Shown in pieces: positions 23,153 to 34,390 of a stretch of 64,000 nucleotides of DNA; within the stretch, counting starts at the first letter, position 1; each line of letters begins with the position of its first letter. This DNA is from Fulvia fulva (taxonomy: Eukaryota > Ascomycota > Dothideomycetes > Mycosphaerellales > Mycosphaerellaceae): the NCBI RefSeq assembly GCF_020509005.1, contig NC_063018.1, positions 3,286,001-3,350,000 on the forward strand. The letters run 5' to 3'. Made by a program: the position numbers and the translations under genes. The notes under the pieces are model-generated. The model was not told the DNA's origin and did not search any database. It saw only the letters and a program-made list of their open reading frames with translations.

Positions 23153-24764
23153 ATATGGGTGGATATGTATACGACAGGAATGATATGATGTATCTGAGAA
23201 GTCTTGAGAAGTATAATGACATATCTGCTAATCTCCACACCTCTCGCAAACTTCATGAGATCGTCAAGTTCAATCGCAAGATCTGCTAGGAGACCAAGAA
23301 TAATTCATCGGGACGTACGAAGCTGACTAGTAAGCGTATAGCTCACATGCTACACAGGAACCTGTGACTTTGTACGGGTCGCTACATGTTGCTGTCAGTA
23401 CGGTATAGGAAGTCACACGATGGTCGGGGTCCTTGGCTGTGAGAGGTGTCTCAGATCGTGATGAAGTAGCACAACCGCCACATTGCAGCACATGAAGGTA
23501 TCTTTCACCACGCACATGTGAACGAACACCGCCTCTCGATGTATTACCCACGCTCACGTTGGTCGCCTCTGCACGCCTACAGGACAGGTGGGAGGCTGCA
23601 TGATACCGCATTCTGGAACCCTTTGTTTGTATCACGGTGAGACGAGGATTCCAGCAGATCGGTAATGCGACGCTACTCCACGCTTTGCGATGTGTTCTGT
23701 GCAGGCGAGACCGCCTCCGGTTCTCCAGACATGCTGTGGAACGCAGGGTCGGCCGTCTGCAGCTCATCTAATCCTTCTTTGTTGAACAAGACCTCCCGTG
23801 ATCTCGACCATGGCTGTCTTTAGCACAGATGGCGGCAGTCACACAGAGCTGATGACCGACACTCTCAGCCTCACGACGGAAATGACCTTGCACGTCGAAT
23901 GAATGCGCTGCCATCGGGAGTGTTTCGATCGGACCGTATGCACAGGGAAGGAAAGGGCAGAGTACGGTGATTGCCAATTGAGGCTGTCCCAGTTCCGTAT
24001 CCACGGCCCTGCCGATGCGAGTGATTTGATGCTCCGGCCAGGTGTTTATGGGCGTGCGATAAGGGTTCCTTGCATGGGGCGGCTCTTCCAGAGCTGGCCA
24101 GGCTGAGCATTCCAAGTAGTGACCTGGTCCAGGCGGACAAACGATGAGAGAGTCAGGTCTGCTACAAAGTATCGACAGCCTGCCGGCCTATCACTCCGGC
24201 GACATCTCGAACTTGGACGCTGATTAGACTTTACCTTACCCGCCACCCACGTGCAGCGCCCTTCTGCCCGTGGAGTCTGGCACTGGAGATCCGTCCGGCG
24301 ATCGCACCAGAGTCGTTTTGCCTGCCCAACTGGTGACGAATTCTCCGTTTCGTTAGCTCTGCTGAATCGACTGCTGCAAGCGGCCGACGTCCTTTACTCC
24401 TTCACCGACTCACCAAAACTGCCGCAAACACGGACGATCGAGCAATCGCAATCGCGAGGACGACGACCCCGCCGTGAACACTCCACCGACCGAGGAGCCG
24501 ATCGAGTCGAAGCACGCTGTTTCTGGAGACTGCCGCAGCGAGTGTCCTCTTGCAGGACGCGCTCACACTGTGGCCGATACCGACCACGACCAGCGACGAG
24601 GCCGCCGGCCTGGACATCTGAAGACGAAGAGCTCCCAAGCAGTGCCCACCCTCTCGACCACCACCGTGACCACCAGCGTCCCGCCCATCGATCGCTCACC
24701 GCAACCCAACATCCTGCTGGCTGGCGAGAACAGCAGCAGTAGCAGCAGCAGCAGCAGTAGCAGC

Positions 24765-24809
<45 letters not shown>
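23153..24809. other. Long intergenic and leader region before SCH9
   Basis: I see no accepted gene. The last 400 bases are likely transcribed leader of the kinase gene. The AGC microsatellite at 24731-24810 lies at its end. Confidence 0.45.

Positions 24810-24810
<1 letters not shown>
24731..24810. repeat. AGC/CAG trinucleotide microsatellite
   Basis: About 80 bases of AGC repeats are interrupted three times by AGT (as CAGTAGCAG). The run abuts an ATG at 24810 that could start an alternative first exon of the Sch9 kinase. Such a run should be length-variable between isolates. Confidence 0.9.
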
Positions 24811-24811
<1 letters not shown>

Positions 24812-25339
24812 GGCGGCCCACGACGGCCACTTCGGGCAACACACCGCCGCGGATCTGCTGCGACAGTCCTTGACGCATGGGTAAGCCTACTGTCACGTCT
24901 CGCGTTCAATGTGCACGTCGCGCCTCGCCCTGGCAACCAGTCATTTGCTTGGCTTTCGTAATCCAGAGAGCTTCTTTCACCAGCATCTGCGCCGTCCATC
25001 GCTCGCCTGCGCACAGCCCCAGCTATACACGATGCCATCATCTGTATATTGCAATCTCCGAGCGAGCGACGACCAAAACTACACTCGTAGGCGAAACATC
25101 TGCCGCCAGACATCATCACTCCGATCATTCTCGTGTCAATCATGGGGACTTCGGCAGCGTTTCGGTCCGCATGCAGAACCCCCAATTTCGACATCGAGCT
25201 GCTTGCATTTCTGCCGTGATACTTCGATACCTTCCCTGTGCACCGCTTGTCATTATCTTGTGTTACATGTCGATCTCCGCTCCGCATTCACCACCACCGC
25301 CCACGCGCTGCCATCTCATGCAACTCAGACTTTATCACA

Positions 25340-28084
25340 ATGGCCAACGCTGACTTAGCCGCGACTCACAGCAAGACGCATGACGAGGACCACGACCATA
25401 TCGGCTCCGGGGCATCCACGCCACCCAACGGCACTGCGACGCCGCGTCCAGACCTCCATACCGACAAGAGACTTCCTGGACTACTCAACAGCTATTTTGG
25501 TCAAGTACGTGATTCATTTCGTGGGACTTCGAGTTCCGCAAATTCTGATCCCGACCCCGCACCGTCGTCAGAGGAGAAGCAGGAGCAGCCTCCTCAGGAC
25601 GAGCCCAAGCAGCAGCAGCAGCAGCAGCAAGAAGAGAGCGCGGCTGTGGCAGCGTTGTCGCAGGCGCTGGCAGGCGGCATGCAAATGCCCACTGCACCAA
25701 GCTCGCCACGCAGTGCTGCATCCAGCTCTCACATCGAGTCGCCGCCACTGCTGCCCCACGAGCGAAAACAGCCCGAGTCCTCCCACCTCCACCAGCACCA
25801 AGAGACCGCGCAGGCTTCCATTCCCACGCCTCCACTATCCAACTCCTCTTCCTTCCTCGCGATGAGCGATGCCCAGGCCAGCATAGAAGGCACGCAACCG
25901 GCAGCAGCTCAACCAGTCTCCCGCAAACGCTCATGGGCGGAGAGACGGAAGAGCCAGCCGAGCATGCCGTCTTCGCTGCGTCGAAGCACGTTGACTACCG
26001 CGCCCTCTAACACAATTGTCACTAAGCCTGCGGTCTCTGCCCACATCTCCAATCCTTCTACTTCTGAACCTTCAGACACTGCACCCGCAAGTCCTTCTGT
26101 TGCTGCGCGTTCCACTTCTCCTTCTGCTTCAACGGAAAAGGAAAGCAAGGCGCTGACGCAGGCCGAACCTCAGAACACACCTCCACACACACCGCGCTCG
26201 CTCTCGCACGCGGGCAGAAGAGACGATGCCGGCGAAATCCCTCAAGCTGCGAAATCGAGCCGATCGAGTTCGGGTGGCTCAGCAGCAGCCACGGTCGGTC
26301 AGACACGGGGACAATTGGAAATTGCCGTGGAAGAAGCAAGAGGACTCAAGCCCTCAGTAGACCCATACGTGGTTTGCATATTTCAGGCGAATGAGGACAT
26401 CTCAGGGGGACCGAAAGAGGACGAGATGGACACAGCTGTGGAGAACGGTCCAGCAGAAGAGAGCCTGGCGAGGGGTGTGGCTATGAAGCGGATAGGAAGC
26501 GGTTCAGGCGCACCCATGGCAATACCCGGACTACGAAGTAGACAGACCAGCTCCACGAACATTGCGGATCTACGGCGAGGATCGCAAAACAAGGCTGGCA
26601 AGAACGAGACTACCGATCCCATCTGGAGGCACAGAGCGACCTTTGATGTCGTGGGTGACAACAACGAGCTGGACATATCGGTGTACGATCGAGTGAACAA
26701 TGAGGCATTTATCGGCCACGTCAGGTTGCCCATCGACTTGAACGACTACGAGCACCAACACGAGGACTGGTACAAGCTTCAGCCAAGAGAAGGCATCACA
26801 GAAACAGTGACAGGCGAGATCCATCTGCGGATCGCGTTTCATGTGGCAGGCAAGAAGACATTTGGCCCGGATGACTTCGAGATCCTGAAGCTGATTGGCA
26901 AGGGCACGTTTGGGCAAGTGTTCCAAGTGAGGAAGAAGGACACAAAGCGCATATACGCGATGAAGGTGCTATCGAAGAAGGTCATCGTCCAGAAGAAGGA
27001 GATTCAGCATACCATCGGCGAGCGAAACATCCTTGTCAGGACAGCCACCACCGACTCGCCGTTTATTGTTGGCCTCAAGTTCTCGTTCCAGACGGCTGCG
27101 GATCTCTACCTTGTCACGGACTACATGTCTGGAGGCGAGCTCTTTTGGCATTTGCAGAAAGAAGGACGTTTCGTGGAAGAGCGAGCCAAGTTCTACATTG
27201 CGGAGCTCATCCTTGCTCTCCGACACCTTCACCAGCACGACATCGTGTACCGCGACTTGAAACCGGAGAACATCTTGTTAGACGCCAACGGTCACATTGC
27301 ACTTTGTGACTTTGGTCTATCGAAGGCCAACCTTTCAAAAAACGACACAACCAACACTTTCTGCGGCACAACAGAGTATCTGGCACCCGAAGTGCTACTT
27401 GACGAGCAAGGTTACACCAAGATGGTCGACTTCTGGTCATTAGGTGTATTGGTCTTTGAGATGTGCTGTGGATGGTCACCATTCTATGCCGAGGATACCC
27501 AGCAGATGTACAAGAACATCGCCTTTGGCAAGGTTCGCTTCCCCAGAGACGCTCTGTCGGCCGAAGGGCGAAGCTTCGTCAAAGGTCTCTTGAACAGGAA
27601 CCCCTCACACCGCCTTGGAGCGAAAGCTGATGCGGAGGAGTTAATGGCGCACCCGTTCTTCGCCGATGTTGACTGGAATGCTCTTAGCAAGAAGCAGACT
27701 GCCCCACCATTCAAGCCGAAATTGAAGGGAGAGCTCGACACGAGCAACTTCGACCCGGAGTTTACCAACGCTTTGAACGCTGGTGCTGATTCGTCGTCAC
27801 TGAACGCCAGAGCTGCAGCCCTGGCAAGTGGTGTCAACACTGACAGCACACCACTCAGTCCAACGATGCAGAACCAGTTCAAGGGCTTTACCTTTGTCGA
27901 CGAAAGCACGCTTGAGCAGCAATACGCAGATCGGGACATCGATGTCAGCAGCCCGAATGGTGACGAGAACCGATTGTCGCGCACTTTCAGCCACAAGGCC
28001 GGTGATAGAATGAGCGGTCTTGAGCCAACTGGCAACGCGAGTGCAGATGCCGACTTCAACCACGGCATGCTGGACGACATCTGA
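25340..28084 (+). CDS. SCH9: AGC protein kinase Sch9 with C2 domain
   Basis: Starting at the ATG at 25340 the product is about 914 residues. The N-terminal 300 residues are disordered, with a short poly-Gln run. A C2 domain spans about 324-495 (GQLEIAVEEARGLKPSVDPY to HLRIAFHV). The kinase domain runs about 512-770 with GKGTFGQVF, HDIVYRDLKPENILL, DFG (CDFGLSKANL) and the T-loop NTFCGTTEYLAPE. The AGC tail ends in the hydrophobic motif FKGFTFVDES near 847. Sch9 is a TORC1-regulated kinase controlling growth, nutrient and stress responses; the phospho-sites expected for Pkh and TORC1 are present. A second start is possible at 24810 (71-nt exon ending in GTAAGC at 24881, acceptor 25371), which would replace the first eleven residues. 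Confidence 0.95.
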   Translation: MANADLAATHSKTHDEDHDHIGSGASTPPNGTATPRPDLHTDKRLPGLLNSYFGQVRDSFRGTSSSANSDPDPAPSSEEKQEQPPQDEPKQQQQQQQEESAAVAALSQALAGGMQMPTAPSSPRSAASSSHIESPPLLPHERKQPESSHLHQHQETAQASIPTPPLSNSSSFLAMSDAQASIEGTQPAAAQPVSRKRSWAERRKSQPSMPSSLRRSTLTTAPSNTIVTKPAVSAHISNPSTSEPSDTAPASPSVAARSTSPSASTEKESKALTQAEPQNTPPHTPRSLSHAGRRDDAGEIPQAAKSSRSSSGGSAAATVGQTRGQLEIAVEEARGLKPSVDPYVVCIFQANEDISGGPKEDEMDTAVENGPAEESLARGVAMKRIGSGSGAPMAIPGLRSRQTSSTNIADLRRGSQNKAGKNETTDPIWRHRATFDVVGDNNELDISVYDRVNNEAFIGHVRLPIDLNDYEHQHEDWYKLQPREGITETVTGEIHLRIAFHVAGKKTFGPDDFEILKLIGKGTFGQVFQVRKKDTKRIYAMKVLSKKVIVQKKEIQHTIGERNILVRTATTDSPFIVGLKFSFQTAADLYLVTDYMSGGELFWHLQKEGRFVEERAKFYIAELILALRHLHQHDIVYRDLKPENILLDANGHIALCDFGLSKANLSKNDTTNTFCGTTEYLAPEVLLDEQGYTKMVDFWSLGVLVFEMCCGWSPFYAEDTQQMYKNIAFGKVRFPRDALSAEGRSFVKGLLNRNPSHRLGAKADAEELMAHPFFADVDWNALSKKQTAPPFKPKLKGELDTSNFDPEFTNALNAGADSSSLNARAAALASGVNTDSTPLSPTMQNQFKGFTFVDESTLEQQYADRDIDVSSPNGDENRLSRTFSHKAGDRMSGLEPTGNASADADFNHGMLDDI

Positions 28085-28862
28085 GCCACATGAAATCCGG
28101 GAAATACCACACCCCAATGCAGCTTGCCTTCGACAACGGCTGCCCTCGGTCGCGCGACTCGTTTAGTGCACCAACGGGACCGCAGTCGTTCGTCAACAGG
28201 CGCCAATGTAAATCTGTACAGACTGAGCAGACACACATCATCAGCACGGACGCAGCGATACCAAGGCAGAGCTACTACTTTACGATTACCCTAATGGCGG
28301 GAGACAGGAATTGCACAGCGTACACGCGAGAGGGAACACTGCTTTTGACTCTTTTGACATGCATGACCAGGGCGTTCTTTGATGAGTAATTTGATTGAGA
28401 GCTTCTCGAGATGGATGCCGCGCACGAACGGGTTGCGAAGGGGCTATGGGAGGAAGACTATGATTGATACTTCAGGTATCATGGTATTGTAGGGTTGATT
28501 TGGCATGTTATCGCAGCTATGGTGTAGCTACCTTACCGCTTTGCACGCATGTGTATAGGGTAGCGTTTAGCGCTTAGATTGTCAATGTGCATGATGGCGT
28601 TGATGCGTGTGAGTGAATTGTCTCGGTTTTTTTGGTGGGTGGTGGTGGTGAATGAAGTGAATGTGGTGAGTCATGTGTCGGGAAGGAGAAAATATTTGCT
28701 TCATGCAACTTCCGATTGTTGACAAACACTGGCAGACTTGTTCACAAAACACCACCACCTTTTGGACACCGCTAGTATAAACATTCGAGAAGGACAATCC
28801 CAATATCTCACATCGGCACTCGTCACACCTGCCCATTCCACATCCGGAAGATCACAAACGAG
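28085..28862. other. Intergenic region
   Basis: No gene is recognised between SCH9 and the APH-fold gene. It holds presumed 3' and 5' untranslated sequence only. Confidence 0.5.
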
Positions 28863-30299
28863 ATGACCACAAGTCAAGCATCATCTGCTTCACCACACCT
28901 CACACCACTTGAAGTGGAATTCGCGAGTTTACGCCCTCCAGTGGATGCGGTGATACCCATGGGGAAACAAGATGTCGCCGTGGAGACAGGAGAACTCGAG
29001 ACAGCGGAAGGCGGTGACTCGGACTCCAACACGAGCGACGATGACGACGACGGAGACATACCACTCGAACTCAACTACGAGGCCATCAAGCACATCGCGA
29101 CTTACTACCTACCCGGCGGACATGATCATTGTATCAGGGTCGAACAGCTTGCTCAAGGTGCCTATCACGAAGTCAAAACACTTCATTTCGAGGATGGCTG
29201 GACGTGCATAGGGCGCTTCCTGCTCGGGAAGCAATCGCTGGGCTTTGCCGAAAGCGAAGTTGCTACCATGCGATACGTCAAAAAACATACTTCCATCCCG
29301 GTGCCAGAGGTCTACTTCGTGAACTACAACTCAGACCATGTGGTCGGAGCGCCTTTCATACTCATGGAGCTTTTGGAAGGAGTCGCACTTCAAAAGATCT
29401 GGCATGACCTGTCGCTCGATCATAAGAAGGCTGTGATCTCACAGGTGGCAGACGTCAAGGCGCAACTGGCCTCTCTCAAGTTCGATGTGATTGGATCACT
29501 GACCGAGAGTGGGATTGGGCCGAGCAGGGAGAACGGGTTTGATGCTTACTGTGATGGTATTGGACCGTACAAGATGATCGAAGAGTACTTCTACGGCCTC
29601 ATGGACGTCAGCAAATGCCTCACATGCTGCGACGAGTGTGCTCAGCGATGCGCAGAGATTCGTCCGGAGGTCAAGAAGTACTTCGACAAGCAGCAGGCGA
29701 TGGCTCGCATCTGCGGCGCCCCCTTCGTGCTCTTCCACGGCGATTTCGACATGCAGAATCTGCTTTGGCATTTCTCGAGCGAGGACGATGAGGCTCCAAA
29801 GCTCACGGGTGTCATTGACTGGGACGGCTCGCAGACAGTGCCTCTCTACTACTTATACGACTACCCGATCTTCATCCAAGACAATCACTACGTCAAGGAG
29901 AAGTACGCAGACAACAAGATTCTTCGCCAGCATCTCGTTCATGAACTAGCAGCGAAGCATCCTGAAGGATCGCAGGAACGTCAAGACGTGAGGGACTGCT
30001 TCTACAAGAAGAACTACTTCCTCCAGCAGTATGCGGAGATGTTCCCGAAGAAGTGGGATGATCACGACTCACAGGCTAGCGTGCTGAGATACTTCTTGCG
30101 TGACTACTATGAGGGTGATTGGAGTCCATACGATGGAAGGGCTGATTGGGAGCCAGACACAGACTCGGAGAAAGAGGATAGCAGTGATGCTGAGGAGTCG
30201 GACTCGAGCGACGACACTGATTTGGACACATGCTCAGAAGAGGGAGATTCAGAGGAAGAAGAGCCAGGTGAGGAGGACTCGAGTGAGGATATCGCGTAG
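28863..30299 (+). CDS. APH-fold phosphotransferase family protein
   Basis: This is an uninterrupted 478-residue protein. The core resembles fungal aminoglycoside/choline kinase-fold proteins: a YLPGGHDHCIRVEQLAQGAYHE loop region, SIPVPEVYFVN and APFILMELLEG. The catalytic HGDFDMQN lies near residue 292 (Brenner-type H-D-N) and the metal-binding IDWDGSQTVP near 317. The C-terminal 70 residues are almost all acidic or Ser, an unusual tail. The family phosphorylates small molecules, but substrates of fungal members are mostly unknown, so no substrate is proposed. Confidence 0.78.
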   Translation: MTTSQASSASPHLTPLEVEFASLRPPVDAVIPMGKQDVAVETGELETAEGGDSDSNTSDDDDDGDIPLELNYEAIKHIATYYLPGGHDHCIRVEQLAQGAYHEVKTLHFEDGWTCIGRFLLGKQSLGFAESEVATMRYVKKHTSIPVPEVYFVNYNSDHVVGAPFILMELLEGVALQKIWHDLSLDHKKAVISQVADVKAQLASLKFDVIGSLTESGIGPSRENGFDAYCDGIGPYKMIEEYFYGLMDVSKCLTCCDECAQRCAEIRPEVKKYFDKQQAMARICGAPFVLFHGDFDMQNLLWHFSSEDDEAPKLTGVIDWDGSQTVPLYYLYDYPIFIQDNHYVKEKYADNKILRQHLVHELAAKHPEGSQERQDVRDCFYKKNYFLQQYAEMFPKKWDDHDSQASVLRYFLRDYYEGDWSPYDGRADWEPDTDSEKEDSSDAEESDSSDDTDLDTCSEEGDSEEEEPGEEDSSEDIA

Positions 30300-30898
30300 T
30301 ACTGTGCTTTCTGAGCAAGAGTGTGTCTACGGGTCTACTTGTAGGGGAATGATCAGCTGTTGCAAGGCTTGTCTGTACGTAGAGCATGCTACCACAAATT
30401 CCAAAGTGTACACTATCTCGATGAATATGTGCCTTCCGTATCAAGTCACACGTCGCACGACACCAACGTCCAATGTTAGCACCATAGCAGCCACTTCCTA
30501 GGTTAGTTCCAGCGCCGCAGCCTGTCACGTCTGGTCGAGTTGTCAAAGCTAGAAGCGTACTACTACGAAGCGCTCTCCCATCATCTGGTGAACGATGCCC
30601 TTCAAGGCAGCACTCGCATAGCATCAGGGTTCAAGGCCGTGCACGGCCATTATCATGTGAGAGAAGTCGCATTCACCGACGTGCCTCTCGCCTGCAATCC
30701 ACTCTAGATTACTGCACGAATTGCTTCCTATTTGAGCGCACACTTCGACTCTCTTCCTAGAACCAGACACAATCTCAACATCGCCACCACCACCACCACC
30801 ACCACCAAGTAACTACCAACATCACCACCTCCCACACCTTAGAATCAACCCGACCAAAAGAACCCTCCCAAACACGACCCCTCCTCACAACCGCGACA
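30300..30898. other. Intergenic region
   Basis: No gene is recognised. A CAC trinucleotide run at about 30785-30808 lies in the presumed leader of the next gene. Confidence 0.5.
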
Positions 30899-31246
30899 AT
30901 GGTCAACTACTTGAGCAACCACCACTGCTCCTACCGCGGCTGCAATCGCGGTAACCTCCAGTCCCGTCACGGCGGCGTCTGCGCAGACCATCAGGTGACG
31001 TGCACCCGGTCCGGCCACCTCGAGGTCCACATGAAGGGCACAGACTGCCAGAAGTGTGCGGACCAAACACGCCGCGACGAGAAGAAGGCCAAGAAGGAGG
31101 CGGAGAAGCGCAAGGCGGAGGAGCAGAAGGAGAAGGAGGCGAAGGCTGCGAAGGATAAGGCGAGGTCTGAGCGCAAGCCTAAGCACAACAAGCATAACAA
31201 GAAGGATGAGGATCGCGAGGGCGCGCCACGCTTGGAGCGTCGTTAG
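30899..31246 (+). CDS. Small Cys-rich, Lys/Glu-rich protein of unknown function
   Basis: This is a 115-residue protein with an ATG after a CACCACC-rich leader. The first 55 residues contain six Cys and several His (CSYRGC, VCADHQVTC, DCQKC) in a spacing that could bind zinc. The rest is a highly charged helix of alternating Lys, Glu and Ala runs, then a basic tail. I do not recognise a family. The bipartite design suggests a metal-binding head on a charged helix. Clean coding composition and single-frame extent support a real gene. Confidence 0.6.
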   Translation: MVNYLSNHHCSYRGCNRGNLQSRHGGVCADHQVTCTRSGHLEVHMKGTDCQKCADQTRRDEKKAKKEAEKRKAEEQKEKEAKAAKDKARSERKPKHNKHNKKDEDREGAPRLERR

Positions 31247-32104
31247 GGGGCTGAGGTGACTGGACGGGTGATATGGAGGTGTGGATGTGGTAAGCGGACT
31301 CGAGTCCTTGGGAGGCGAGCATGATGCTGAGGTGTGATAGATGCGCTTTACTTGGCTCTTTGCGACGCATGCGGCTCTCCGTGTGTGCGATGGCGTTTTG
31401 CTTTGGTTTGGTTTGGAATGCCCTGCAGCGACGACTGCTCTATGGAATGCTTTGACAGCGCAGGCTTCTAAGAGGTGGCGCGAGGTTCGTTGCTACGCAG
31501 CGCAAGCGAGGGGGGTTTGATTTGGCTTACGGAGTGAGGATATGATACCCAGCAGCGGCGACTGCAAGAGCGAATGGCTTGGTAGACTTGATTCTGTAGA
31601 GACCAATACTGCTTTTGCGACACAGCCGCACCGTGCCTCAACTGTAGCAGCTCCAGATTTTACGAGGTGGCATTGACAGCAGGACGGCTGCCGCACAAGG
31701 CCGATGTGTCTCTCGTTTCGATATTGCTGTCCTCGCGGCTCTGCCACAGCATGGATGCCGTCTCTACGGCCGTTGTGTACATTGTTCACCATCTCCTTTT
31801 GCATCTGCGGATAGTTGTTGAAGTTGTGATTGTACTGGTCGTCGCTCTGCCTAGATGGCAAAGACTGCTGTGATCGACGGATTCTTCCAAGGTGAAGTGA
31901 TGTGTCTCCGTTCCAGACCCTGCAATTCTAGCCGAACGAAGCCAAGCCCCGTCGGTGGCCTGCGCTCTAAGACAGCATAGGCACCTTCGCCCCTTCTCTC
32001 AGCCGCTCTTTCCTCAACCAAACATCATCATAATTCCGTGACTGCCGGTCAAGAGTCCGTATTCACGACGACTACCTTACTACCTTCGCTTACCATGATC
32101 ACAA
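31247..32104. other. Intergenic region
   Basis: I see no supported gene in these 860 bases. The short frames on both strands lack recognisable features. Confidence 0.45.
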
Positions 32105-33416
32105 ATGCCGTTCTTCCCGATCGAAAATGACAAGCGTCTCGGGCGTCGCTTGATCTTAGCCGCTTGTGTCTTTCTCCTGGTTGTTTTGGTGCCAGTGATA
32201 GAACTGCTACCCTTCTATCATAACGTGCTCGACAGGTCTTGGACGTGGGATCACGGCAAGTATGGGAGCTCGAAACTCAATCTTTGCTTATGGCAGGACG
32301 AAGACCACAGCATCGTCGAGTCATTGACAACAAAGTTCTGGAGTAGACACTTCATATGGATCACCTGGTGGTCCAACTCCAAAGAGCCTGGAGCCCTGGT
32401 CATCCTCGAGACAAGCAGAAGTGTGATGCCGCGGACTTCTTACATTTGGCGGACATGTGCCGTGGCAGAGATACTCCTGATGAACGAGAACGAGTATATG
32501 GGCTCGTAGGCATAGCACCCCTGCCTCTGGAGCCAAGCTACCATGCGACAAGACTACAGTCGTATATGATCGCTACTAAGTGTATCATTGAAACCACCAA
32601 CATTCTGAACATTCTTGCCGTCGCCAGAACAGTCCAGGAAAATCCGAGACTAGATGCTGGATACTGGTCAACCTGGGTGCCAGATTGGAGCAGGCTCTCA
32701 GATCGGCAGTCTTCCTTCTCAGTGGCCTTCTTCGCCGCGAGCAGTACGGTAGCACATGCATATTTTCGCGGAAATGTCATGTCGGCTGCTGGTGTAGAGG
32801 TTGCCAAGATTACGCATGTACTCCCTACGTCGCTCAGCGGGACGCTGGACGATCTTGCTGAGCAAGCCAGGCGAGAATGGACATGGTGCTGGGACTACAG
32901 CGACCAGACTGCCTCGAACGATGGCTTGAAGAGATCGTTTCCACGCGCAATGATGGCACGGCATGGTGAAGTGCCTCCCAGCGGTGCGGAGCCATTCGGT
33001 TCGACCTCTAACTCGCCCGAGTACTGGCCTTGGAACCACATGATAGGCGGAGCATATGACATAGCAACGACCAACTTTCAGGAAATTGTAGCAAATAGAC
33101 TCGACGATATCATGGCCAGTATGAACAAGATAACTTCACGAACTACATCTTCCTTCATCTCGACTGCAGAAGGTCATCCTGGCTGGGGACCGGCAAACAT
33201 GGAAGAAGGTGACCGCATCGTCGTGCTGTTCGGATGCAGAATGCCTCTTGTGCTCCGACCTGTTGGCGACGCTTATTAACTCGTTGGATCATGCTGTACG
33301 TGCTATCTGCAATCGCATGTTCTATACTGATCTGTCTCTTAGATCTCGATGGTGTCATGTATGGCGCCGCTTCGGCGGAGTCAGAAAGTCGTGAACAAGT
33401 GCTCCGCCTTCTGTGA
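32105..33416 (+). pseudogene. HET-like protein relic
   Basis: The frame at 32356-33279 encodes the C-terminal half of a heterokaryon-incompatibility (HET) protein. It contains TPDERERVYGLVGIAPL (normally DPRDKvYgLLGL) and YWSTWVPDWSRL, and ends VVLFGCRMPLVLRPVGDAY. A TAA stop at 33277-33279 then interrupts, but the same frame continues as LVGSCY. Across a clean 47-nt intron (33296-33342) it runs on as LDGVMYGAAS to a stop at 33414-33416. This tail is the usual HET C terminus. The N-terminal HET domain is not found; an overlapping frame at 32105-32509 has one membrane-like segment and is of uncertain relation. I read it as a truncated, nonsense-bearing relic. Confidence 0.6.
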
Positions 33417-33594
33417 GCCTGCTCTCAACACCATTGGATTGTGGCTCGAACCATGTGCCACGAGCATCAGTACATGGTGATAGTGCAGGTTATATCATCG
33501 GAACGACGAACAGCATCCCATTGTTTCAACAAGGTCTTGGCATGTACTCCTGCCATATTCAGGCTTGAAATTCCGCGTTAGCACTTTCGAGAGC

Positions 33595-34260
33595 ATGCCA
33601 ACATCCGTTTCCCTGGAGAAATTCATCCCGAAGCTGTTCGACGCCTCGATGCGCAGATTACTTAACCTTCTGAAGCGACGCCGCAAGGGCCCCTCCCGGC
33701 TATTGGATCTCCCACCCGAGCTCCAGCTGATAATTTACGAGTATGTCTTGACCTATCCGTCCTGGATCAGTGTATTATTACGAGACTGCCAAATCCGCGG
33801 TTATTGCGAAGACAAGAAGGCGCATGGTTTCCGCCATTGCCACGAGCGGAGACGTTGGAGGACGCACCTCGCGCTGACGAGGGTGAACCGATACCTTCGC
33901 AACACCACCTTAAAAATGTACTACCAGCGTAACGTTTTCAGGGTAGATCTTGAGTACTCTTCAGGTCTTGGTGACAGGGCAGATAAGTTTGTACGCTGGC
34001 TACGGTTGGTTGGACCAGAGTATCGCCCTTTGATATGTGTTTTTGTGTTCGATAAAGAAGAGACAAATCTACAAGAGGAGGCGAAAGTCTATGCGGCTGA
34101 TTTTGCGTCTCAAGATTCCGTCGCCTGTTTGCGCTTTTTGAGATGGGAGTTGGATATCATGGGTGGGACACTGACGAGGGAGCATGGATGGAGTTACCAG
34201 GTCACATTGTCGAGGAGGGACTGTACAGGCGACCGAAGCAGTACTCGCGGACCTTCTTGA
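33595..34260 (+). CDS. Small F-box-like protein (paralogue of the gene at 11863)
   Basis: The first ATG in this frame is at 33595, giving 221 residues. After a basic N terminus (RRLLNLLKRRRKGPSR) comes LLDLPPELQLIIYEYVL, matching LLELPAEIQLIICEYVL of the gene at 11863-12417. Then follow ALTRVNRYLRNTTLKMYY and a C-terminal DIMGGTLTREHGWSYQVTL, which align block for block with that gene. The central part between blocks is longer here. Function is unknown; adaptor activity is only inferred from the F-box-like segment. Confidence 0.6.
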   Translation: MPTSVSLEKFIPKLFDASMRRLLNLLKRRRKGPSRLLDLPPELQLIIYEYVLTYPSWISVLLRDCQIRGYCEDKKAHGFRHCHERRRWRTHLALTRVNRYLRNTTLKMYYQRNVFRVDLEYSSGLGDRADKFVRWLRLVGPEYRPLICVFVFDKEETNLQEEAKVYAADFASQDSVACLRFLRWELDIMGGTLTREHGWSYQVTLSRRDCTGDRSSTRGPS

Positions 34261-34390
34261 CTACGGAATGCGTCGATCTGCCATGCGGTATGAACATCGG
34301 GGAATTCAAATCATTTGAGGCGACATGAGACTTGGACTCTCACTAACGATGACGGTGGACACGATGATCATGGTCATTCTGTGCACATAT

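Noticed and set aside
24731..24810. A CRISPR-like array
   Set aside because: It is a pure trinucleotide microsatellite without spacers, in a eukaryotic genome; no CRISPR structure exists in the window.
24394..25287. A 297-codon minus-strand frame containing a long poly-Cys/Tyr stretch
   Set aside because: The Cys run is the reverse reading of the AGC microsatellite; the rest overlaps the SCH9 leader and has no protein features.
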